Of a stretch of DNA of 64,000 nt, positions 56,240 to 64,000 are shown one piece after another. Every line of letters begins with the position of its first letter. Within the stretch, counting starts at the first letter, position 1. The position numbers and the translations under genes were made by a program. The notes below the pieces were generated by a model, which worked only from the letters and a program-made list of their open reading frames with translations, made no database searches and had not been told where the DNA came from. The stretch comes from Costus lasius. Taxonomy: Eukaryota; Streptophyta; Magnoliopsida; Zingiberales; Costaceae. The DNA lies in contig CM050447.1 of the NCBI GenBank assembly GCA_027563935.2, positions 86,599,461-86,663,460 on the forward strand, read 5' to 3'.

Positions 56240-58420
56240 GTAATCACATCCATAAGATTTGATATTGAAAAGTATGATCACAACATGAATTTTACTTAAT
56301 GGCAAGTTAAGATGCATGCACTTCTCATACAAATTGTTTTAAAATAAGCATTTGTGGGAAAAGATAAATTTTCAACCAATATGTCGAAAGAAAGGAAACA
56401 AAAGTTGAATGATAAAGCCCTTGTTGCAATTTAGTTATATTTGTCTAATGAAGTTCTTCGAGAGATCATTCATTGAAGGACTATGCTATCCATATGGAAA
56501 AAGCTTGAGTCACTATATATGATCAAGAATCTTACTAGCATACTTTTTATGAAGCATTGTATGCACATGCTCAGTATGACAGAATGTATATCACTTAAAG
56601 TCCATCTTAATGAATTTACATCGATACTAATGGATTTGGACAATTTTGATGTCAAGTATGAAGAGAAAGATCAAGCCCTCATATTGCTTCTTTTATTACT
56701 TCTTTCTTATAAGCATTTTAGGGATACCTTGATATTTAGTAAAGAGACTTGGACAGTTGAAGAGGTAAAAACAACCTCATTTTTAGAAGACCTTATTGAT
56801 TAGGAGCTTATTAGCAATAGTTCAAACAATGTAGATACAAGTTTAATGGTTAGAGATAGATATTTAGATAAAGATTCTAGCAGAAATAACTATTCAAGGT
56901 CAAACTCTAAACCAAACATAAGAATCTAATTTGCAACTAATATAAGAAGAAAGAGCGCATCAAGGCTAATTGTTTAAAGTTGAAAAATAAGCAACAATAT
57001 AAAGATCAGAATAGCCAAACAAAGACTATTGAAGCTAATGTGGTAGAAGATGAGATTCAATATGAAATTCTCATAGCAATTGAAAACAAGGCTAAGATTA
57101 TACAAAGATGGATATTAGATTCTATTTGCATATTCACATTTGTATACATAGAGATTGGTTTTCTACTTACACACTTATTAGCAGTAGAGTTATGTTAATG
57201 GACAATGATCATCTTTGCAATATTATTGGTATTAGTTCAATTAAAATTAAGATGCATGATAAAATTGCTAAAACTTTGACAAAAGTTAGGTATATTCTAG
57301 ACATATCAAAGAATGCTATCTCATTGACTACTTTACATCTTGCTAGTTATAATTTTGTTAGTAGTGCCGGTATTCTAAAAGTTGTTAAAGGTGCACTAAT
57401 TATGATAAGAGCCCAATAGGGGGTAGATTATATATGTTGCAAGGCTCTACAGTTATAGATTCAGCAGCAATTTTTTCTTCTATGTTAGATGCAAATGTCA
57501 CTAGGTTTTGACACATGAGACTAAGACACCTAAGTGAAAAAAGTTTGACTATATTAAGCAAAATGGGTCTTTTTTCTAGGTAATTCATATCAAAATTGGA
57601 CCTTAGTGAGTATTGGTTGATTGGTAAGCAAAAGAGAATTAGTTTCAGTATAGGACTCCACAAAACTACGAGTATTCTTGATTATATTCATTTTCACCAT
57701 CAGGGATCTGCTAGTATTCCTTCAAAAGGTGGTGCACGCTAGATGCTTAATTTTATTGATGACTACTCAAGAAAAGAATAGGTTTATTTTATAAAAAAAT
57801 AATAATGATGTGTTTGTTAATTTTAAGCAATGAAACGCCTTGTTGAAAAATAAATAGTGAAGAAAGTTAAATATTTGCATAATGATAATGGTTTGGAATT
57901 TTGTAACAGAGACTTTAATAAATTTTATAAAGATGAAGACATTGTTGAACTTTTTATAATCAGAGGCACTCCACAATGAAATGGTATTGCAGACAGAATA
58001 AATAGAACTTACCTGAGAGAGTGTATTGATTGTTATTAAATTTTGGATTATCTAAAGGCTTTTAGGCAAAAGTAAATACAGCAGTAGGTCATTTAGTAAA
58101 TAAGTCTCCTAACACTTTTATTGATTGCAATACTTTAGAAGAGATATGATCTGATCATCTTGTTGATTATTTTGAATTAAGGTTAATTGATTGTCCTAAT
58201 TATGTTTATGCCAATGATGACAAATTGAAACCTAGATCTAATGACATATTTTATTAATTACTCTACCTGTGTAAAAGGATTCAAGATATAATATCCATAT
58301 CTAGAAGCACCTAAATTAGTGACTACTAGAGTTGTTATGTTTAATGAATTAACAATTCTTAAATTAAAAAAATAATAAAATATAACTTCAAACACTTCTA
58401 CATATAGCTTGATGAATATC
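56240..58420 (+). pseudogene. Tork/TNT1-like copia gag-integrase relic
   Basis: Scattered frames in order: UBN2 Gag (L-S-N-E-V-L-R-E-I-I near 56440, W-K-K-L-E-S-L-Y, F-R-D-T-L-I-F-S to 56803), protease remnant W-I-L-D-S then H-R-D-W-F-S-T-Y (57105-57165), GAG-pre-integrase region to about 57640, integrase with F-I-D-D-Y-S-R-K, D-N-G-L-E-F-C and G-T-P-Q near 57880-57980, and a post-integrase K-S-P..D-C-N-T-L segment to about 58400. RT and RNase H are not recognisable. Very many stops: an old insertion. Confidence 0.75.
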
Positions 58421-58581
58421 TTATGACAAATCCATGAGGGTAATTTGATGAATAATATCTTTTAAGTTCAGCATAAGGTAACATCACATGCTTCTATTAT
58501 TTTGCGTTACATTATTAAATTTTACTAATGGATAAAAAAAAAATCCTTCCAACACTTGAGACTTGATGTGACATAACTAAG

Positions 58582-58710
58582 ACTATGTTCTATTGGATGG
58601 AATTCACAGTGTTGAAAATCATTTAGATTCATTACATTTTGTTGAAAGTCATTTAGATTCATTACATTTTTTATCCTTTTCACTGTGATTTTCATCTAAC
58701 AGAACATAGC
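58582..58710. mobile_element. Small foldback MITE (129 bp)
   Basis: Imperfect 30-bp inverted repeats (about 25 of 30 matching) at 58582-58611 and 58681-58710, outer word CTATGTTCT. Between them lies a tandem duplication of about 30 bp (core CATTTAGATTCATTACATTTT split over two copies). Superfamily not determined. Confidence 0.65.
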
Positions 58711-59173
58711 TTAAATGACACTAAGCATGATAAATGGCTAAAAGCTTCACCCTATTGCTGCTTTCTCCAGCAAATAAACTAATGAGACACTTGAAAATGA
58801 TTTTACTGTAACCTCAACATCCTTACTAAACCCACAAATTTTGGTAAAATTAGACGGAACCTTAATGAGTAGGCATCAATCTGGGCAATGAAGTTTACCT
58901 AAGCAACAGCCAAATGCTTACTTAAAAAAGGGTCAAATTAGCACATTCCCACAAACACATGACAAAGTTTTTCATAACGAAAACTATCATTGCTCGTATT
59001 CAAACATAAGACACAACAAAAGCCCAACATCCATGATCGATTGTCTTATGGATTCAACGCCTATCTAGCCTTGTTCATCAGCACATCAGCTCTATGGTGG
59101 CGTAATTATCGTTACTATGCTATATGGAAACACAAATTACGATTGCAGCTCAATAACACTAACTCTTCCTCCA
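58711..59173. other. Downstream flank of the host gene
   Basis: No features beyond the probable 3' UTR and terminator region of the minus-strand gene that ends at 59174. No poly(A) signal could be singled out. Confidence 0.5.
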
Positions 59174-59377
59174 TTAATCCAAGTCTGATTTCTCACCGGC
59201 CGTCCACTCATTCCAATCCTTGTCAACATGCTTTTGGGCCCAAAGTAATGCTGCTCGTGCCGCTTGAGGAGCTCCGGGAAGTCCCTTCTCTCTAAGTGTG
59301 TCAGCCATGTCAACGAACGGCATAACCAAAAGTGTTCCTGGGCCACCATATTCTGTTTGTAGGAAAGTGCTAAAGAT
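59174..59377 (-). CDS. PRIN2: PRIN2-like exon 3
   Basis: 67 codons plus stop after acceptor TGCAG, beginning I-F-S-T-F-L. Strongest conservation is in G-G-P-G-T-L-L-V and Q-A-A-R-A-A. Confidence 0.8.
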   Translation of the reverse strand: MFSTFLQTEYGGPGTLLVMPFVDMADTLREKGLPGAPQAARAALLWAQKHVDKDWNEWTAGEKSDLD

Positions 59378-62185
59378 CTGCAGTAAAGCCAATTTTAAGA
59401 ATTATCAGTTAGGAGAACAAAAATCTGAGTTAACACTGCATTGGAACACGATCACACTTTTGTATCTTAGGTATGCACGCATCCTCAAGAACTAACAGCT
59501 GGATCGAGTAAAATACCAAGAATGACGTCGCAGCGTCTATCACATCCTAAAATTTTTACAAGTCTACTCATATGATTTCTTGTCAATCATTTGAATGCTA
59601 CCATCAATCTCCAGAGATGCGATCGTTTAAGAAAAAGTAGGTCAATCTTCCAATTTAGCAAATGTACATACTAGAAAACCAGAAACGGTGGCCATCCCTT
59701 GTTATATATATTAACTTGTTCTGTTTCACAACCACTAGAACTACATGTATCACTTTGCTTTCTAGTTTACGGAATAAATATCATAACAAAGTGAGATGGG
59801 AGGGAGTTCATTTAGCACAAGAATTAACTAGGTTTCTTTAATAGTGTTAATTACGTCCATGGACCACAAGTATTGACAAGATTCAAGGCCTATGACCATT
59901 AAATCAATAATAAATCAAACAGATTAGATAAGGTGAATATACGTAGAACAAAAGCATAAGAATCGCCCTAATCATATTGGGTCCTGGACCTGCACATGCA
60001 TGCATATTATGGAATATGTGAACCAAGGATGTGTAAGCATACGAACAGTAATTTGCATAGTTACTACATGCCTCACACACCATATATTGTCTATTGCCTG
60101 TGGGTACCCTGATATTACAGTCAAATATAGATTTTAAGACTTGGGTAGCTTGGACCAGAACACCCGGACCAATTTTATAAACCTTATTATAGTGATAACC
60201 TCCATTAGGCTTATACTTAGAATCAAATCACATGGATACATGAATATGTAACATTTTCATCGTAATTTAGAAGTTCCTATCATAATCGTTTTTCCAGTTG
60301 TCAAGTCTACTGATACAAGGAAACATGGAATTGTCAAAAGTTGATCGTTGCTGAACATCTCCCTCTTCACAATTGTGTGGCGTTATTACCACAATCACAC
60401 AATCAAAATAAACCATATGTAGTGAAATGTTGCTTAACCTATGTAACTAACTTGACAAGTAAAAGAGATGTCACCAAGGGTGACCCTGCAAAGTGCAAAC
60501 TATCTTTAACACAATTTGATACGATAACACAAGCTAGAAACCGTAAGACCATGAACCCTCAAAGATAATAAACACAAGTAAATTGCTTGATAAATGTCTT
60601 AATCATTCACACTATTAGCTATCACATGAGAATGTTTTGCATCCACTATAAATAATCCTTGATCAACTCACCAGACAAAGAACTTCCATCCTATAAAATC
60701 CCAAATACTACTGTAGAGTACAAGCAGGATGGCTCAGCGGTAGGGAGTCCAATTAGCATCCACCTGATTGTCTTCTGAAAATTAATACACCTAAGATACA
60801 ATAGCATCTGTTTTAGATTTTGTTTCTGCCGCAAAGTCTTCTATATGCTGCATCAGTGATATATGTTACTTTAGCATCTCTCTCTTCAGAATCCCCTCGC
60901 GAGTCAGCAATTTCACCCAAGGCGATCTGCCTCAGTACATTGAACGCGATACAAATTCAACAGATACATATGAGTTGAAGATTCAGGCTTTTCTGGTCTT
61001 TACCATGGTGGGTTATTTATCCGTCGAAAATGGTCCACAATGGATTCTTTTAGAACATGATTACTGAACTACAATAAATTCTAATATACCTGATTTGTTC
61101 AACATAGACTACTTGTTTCATCGTGTTGACAATCTATCAAAAAGTTGAATGGACTGTTAAGCAACCCTATAAAACCACCATCTAGTCCTATCAAAGAACT
61201 TAAGTGCGACATGAAGAATTTCTCAGAAATAAAGAAAGCCATACTATCTTAAGACAATAGAGCATCTAATTTCGAGAATTTGAAATCTGATTCAAGCATT
61301 TATCGTGCAATTTCTACAATTAGGTGGGCCTATGCCCCATTGTATTTCATATCATGCATTCTATTATTTTTCCGTATTTTTCATTCCTCTTTCCCACTGT
61401 TTCAACGATCAACACCTGCCTTCAACATACTCTTCTCTAAATTGTCTCACACAATATATGTACAATAAACAAAAATATGTTTCCACTTTTAGTCACTTAT
61501 GGCTACCAGCCTATCAGAAAGTATCTTTACATGTCTATATTCTAACTCAGAAACTTTAAAGAAAAAGATATCACAGGACCCAAAAAACTTCTAGGCTGTA
61601 TTACCTTCTATCCAGTTCTCCACGGCATATTACAACTATTAATTAAGATCGAAGGATTGACATAAAAACAGACAGTATTCGACAGTTTAAAAAGAAACAA
61701 AAATCAGATTCAGCAGGAGAATCCTACCTCAGTGCAGACATCGACAATTTCCTCCACAAATTCCCCAAAGAATTCGTTCCTCTTCGTCAACTTCTCAAGC
61801 ATATGCGTCTCGAATCTGCTTGTCTCCTGAAGCAAAGCAGTTGTTTTACCACCAAAATTAACAAAACTTTACAACAGTCGGAAGATGAAGGTCGGAGTAG
61901 TAGAATCAAACAAGGGCCAAAACATACAGCTACAGCGAACTCCGGAATCGGGTCGGGGAACTTGTACTCCGCGGCCATGCAGGAGAAGCGGCTCGGCCGT
62001 CCAGGAGCGTGCTTCACTAGGAAATACCGTTGCATTATTGCAGAGGAAGAAGAGACGCAAGAACCGGCAAGCGGAACGGAGGATGGCATGAGAGTAAATG
62101 GCGGGAGAGGAGCGTACGAGTTCGATTTGGAGCGAGAGATGGGAAGAGGCGAAGAGAGCAGAGTAGCAGCCGCCCTCGCTGCCAT
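59174..62185 (-). CDS. PRIN2: PRIN2-like chloroplast protein (three exons, 184 aa)
   Basis: Minus-strand host gene. Exons: 61934-62185, 61728-61826, 59174-59377 (84 + 33 + 67 residues), all introns phase 0 with GT...AG borders. The product starts MAARAAATLLSSPLP, Ser/Ala/Arg-rich and poor in acids like a chloroplast transit peptide, followed by conserved E-Y-K-F-P-D-P-I-P-E-F-A, then V-D-V-C-T-E-I-F-S-T-F-L and G-G-P-G-T-L-L-V-M-P-F-V-D-M-A-D-T, ending near W-N-E-W-T. I recognise it as PLASTID REDOX INSENSITIVE 2, a small nucleoid protein that supports plastid-encoded RNA polymerase in redox signalling. Cys69 and Cys115 agree with the cysteine pair reported for the Arabidopsis protein (68/115, from memory). 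Intact, no transposon in the exons. The name is recalled, not searched. Confidence 0.75.
59378..61727 (-). other. Intron 2 of the PRIN2-like gene (2350 bp)
   Basis: GT...AG intron, AT-rich. No open frame of interest and no clear transposon. TGGCTCAGCGG near 60738 looks like a tRNA A-box but has no B-box partner. Confidence 0.7.
61728..61826 (-). CDS. PRIN2: PRIN2-like exon 2
   Basis: 33 codons (E-T-S-R-F...D-V-C-T-E) between acceptor TTCAG and donor GTAGG. It carries the second conserved Cys (115). Intron 1 is 107 bases. Confidence 0.75.
61934..62185 (-). CDS. PRIN2: PRIN2-like exon 1
   Basis: 84 codons from ATG (62185-62183) to ...P-E-F-A, then donor GTAGCT. An upstream in-frame Met in the longer frame (from 62263) is less likely because the shorter start gives a typical transit peptide. 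Confidence 0.7.
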
Positions 62186-62285
62186 GGAATCGGGAGGATA
62201 AGCCACTTCGAGTCTTCGACACACCCAGTCCGCCACCGGGGGTAGAAAGACCGAGGGGAACAAGTAAAGATAAATTGCAGGGGCA

Positions 62286-62467
62286 TTTTAGTGAAGCAAA
62301 TTTCTAGAGATAAATTCTAATATATAATAAAAAACGCAAGCAAAATAACTTTTTTCATAGGAGAGTAAATCAAGCTTGAACCCGTCTCTTTCTACAACAA
62401 AATAACAATTACTTTAAGACTTTGCACATTGCACATGTACATCTTTTGGAAGCGTCACACACACAAA
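62286..62467 (-). promoter_or_regulatory. Presumed proximal promoter of the PRIN2-like gene
   Basis: AT-rich sequence directly upstream of the first exon; an AATATATAATAA stretch (about 62318) is the best TATA candidate. The MITE at 62468 lies at its upstream edge. Inferred from position only. Confidence 0.4.
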
Positions 62468-62863
62468 TAGAGATGTCAATTGCATTGGTATCCGTGAGTT
62501 TTGACTAAACCTGAACCTAATTTGACCCAAATTTTAATTCGACTAAACCTGAGTTAGGTATTTAAACAGGTACCCACGGGTACTATTTAAATTAAAAAAT
62601 TTATTTTTAAATTAATTTTTAAATTATTTTTATAAAATATAACTATAAAATAATAATAATAAATATATTTATTAAAAATTATTTTATTATATAAATATAT
62701 ATAAATATAAAAATTTATTTTTTTATTATATATTAATTGGGTATCTGGTATCTTAATCGGGTATCCGAACCCGTGAGAGTAAACCCGAACCCGACCCGAT
62801 TAGCTAATTGGGTACCCGACCCGTTCGGGTACCCGCGAGTTCGGGTACCCATTAACACCCTGA
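62468..62863. mobile_element. hAT-like MITE upstream of the PRIN2-like gene (about 396 bp)
   Basis: Imperfect terminal repeats (TAGAGATGTCAAT against TCAGGGTGTTAAT, 8 of 13 matching) with an 8-bp flank repeat CACACAAA (62460-62467 and 62864-62871). Interior has an AT-rich core and repeated GGGTACCCG words near the right end. The left flank lies in a short CA run, so the duplication is weaker evidence than usual. Confidence 0.55.
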
Positions 62864-62994
62864 CACACAAACTCCTAGGGTTCTTTCAAATTCGTGCCTA
62901 GTGCCTCATTATAGAGATCCACGCCTAAAGAGAGACTTCACTTCATTTGTGTCATGAAGGAGAAAGAGGCCGCCAAGAGAAGAAGAGATATGTC

Positions 62995-64000
62995 TGTTGG
63001 GAAACACTAGACCAATTTAAATTTAAATCAAACAGTTTAGCGATGTGTCAGAGTATGTACCTTTTATGCAATTTTAGGAGTAATCGACGATGATAATGCG
63101 CAAGAGAACATCTTCTGTAGTCACGCACACAACTAGCTCCTCCAAATCTCTTCTTCCTTGCCCGGTGCTAACCTTGGGAAGATGATCTACGTCTATGGGA
63201 TTCTCTTGGCTTGTGCCACCTCCAAGATTCGTTAAAGAGAAAGCTTCTTCTTGTACCAATCCTCTAAGAAAAAGTGCCAAGAAGAACTTAAGCTGCCAAG
63301 ATCAAGGAGATGAATGCCTTCTCTTATTCTTGTCCTACTCAAGCAAAGAGTGCTTGAGCTTTGTTGATGGTGACGCCAAGAAGAGGAGAGGCGGTGGCTA
63401 GGTTGAGGAGGAGAGCTTGGGCGACGGCTAGGGCAAGAAGACAAATAAGATTAATGCTTGTTTGCGCCTAGCCCTTGGCCCTTATGTATATAGAGTTTTA
63501 AACCCGGGTCCCACAACTTAAGTTGTGAATAAATATATTAATTTATTCACAACTTAAGTTGTGAATAAATATATTAATTTATTCTTTTATTTGAATATAA
63601 ATATTTAAACATGCACCTAAGCTTGTGGACACCTCTAGATTACACTAAGTCAAATCAATAAGCCATCGAACCAATCTAGTGCATTATCCATCACTTTGAC
63701 CTGTTAACAAGGACTAGTCAATTGAAATCAAATATGGTCTCTCAAAAGTCAACCAGAGGTCAACTGATCTCAAAGTGTAATATAACTCTATATTATGTTC
63801 TCCAACTCATCAAAACGCATTCATGGTGCATCAGACTCTCAAACTGATCTGAATCAACCAATGATTCGATCATAGGCTACCCTATCAATATGAGATCTTG
63901 AGTGTTTAGGTTTGTGGCTCTGTAGGTTCCTCTAACGTTAGTAGTGATGACCTCATCATCATAAGCAGTGAGTGATACCTAGCAGTACATCGCTGTTACC
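62995..64000 (-). mobile_element. LTR of copia-5 type, cut by window end
   Basis: Begins TGTTGGGAAAC like the left edge of the copia-5 LTR at 49488. Its right part (about 63900-64000) aligns with about 50610-50700 (shared GTAGGTTCCTCT and AAGCAGTGAGTG words). There is no PBS on its left side, so this is the outer edge of a 3' LTR or a solo LTR. ATGTC (62990-62994) is the likely TSD copy. Confidence 0.8.
63512..63583. repeat. 36-bp palindromic tandem duplication
   Basis: Two identical 36-base units (63512-63547, 63548-63583), each containing the perfect 16-base palindrome CACAACTTAAGTTGTG and an AT-rich second palindrome-like half. It lies inside the partial LTR. Confidence 0.9.

Noticed and set aside
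60720..60780. Possible tRNA (TGGCTCAGCGG resembles an A-box)
   Set aside because: No B-box or cloverleaf follows; it lies in an intron. At most a decayed SINE piece.
61280..61559. 62-84 codon frames on the plus strand
   Set aside because: Inside intron 2 of the minus-strand host gene; no motif.

Overview
The window is nuclear DNA from a flowering plant. It is transposon-rich, intergenic sequence with one recognisable host gene near the right end. The species cannot be read from the sequence. A monocot is a reasonable guess, because the viral relic is badnavirus/tungrovirus-like and the copia elements look Angela/TAR-like, but this is inference. No prokaryotic features, rRNA, intact tRNA or CRISPR are present.

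Positions 1-40724 are a stack of nested LTR retrotransposons, which target-site duplications (TSDs) let me order. The oldest layer has three parts: a Ty3/gypsy fragment on the minus strand (10228-~11000), a broken badnavirus/tungrovirus-like endogenous pararetrovirus (EPRV; ~11020-11547 plus 20694-~22934), and a second gypsy relic of the same family on the plus strand (22938-26524 plus 39038-39612, with its 3' LTR at 39620-40724). Into these went members of one Ty1/copia family whose LTR starts TGTTGGGGTATGCCC. Copia-2 (11548-20693, TSD GTCCT) sits in the EPRV and is intact. Copia-3 (26525-39037, TSD ACTTG) sits in the gypsy integrase gene and itself holds two solo LTRs (28710-30413, TSD GTTAG; 34744-36478, TSD GCCTA). 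Copia-1 (minus strand, <1-8642, open reading frame intact) sits inside another LTR of the family (8643-10227), which sits in the left gypsy fragment. Nine LTRs of this family are visible.

Positions 40725-58500 are older and more decayed. They hold a PIF/Harbinger transposase pseudogene (minus), a scrambled copia element of a related family (copia-5, ~42800-51431, minus) with a 1.94-kb 5' LTR, a GC-rich non-autonomous TIR element, a hAT-type MITE with an exact 8-bp TSD, and a Tork/TNT1-like copia relic.

Positions 58580-64000 hold a small MITE, a three-exon host gene (59174-62185, minus) that I read as PLASTID REDOX INSENSITIVE 2 (PRIN2)-like, a second hAT-like MITE just upstream of it, and an LTR of the copia-5 type running off the window end.

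The most interesting unexplained signal is in the 1.6-1.9-kb copia leaders between primer-binding site and gag. Two families with unrelated LTR sequences share a conserved leader block, including a short hairpin whose stem shows compensatory base changes. This points to a functional RNA element.
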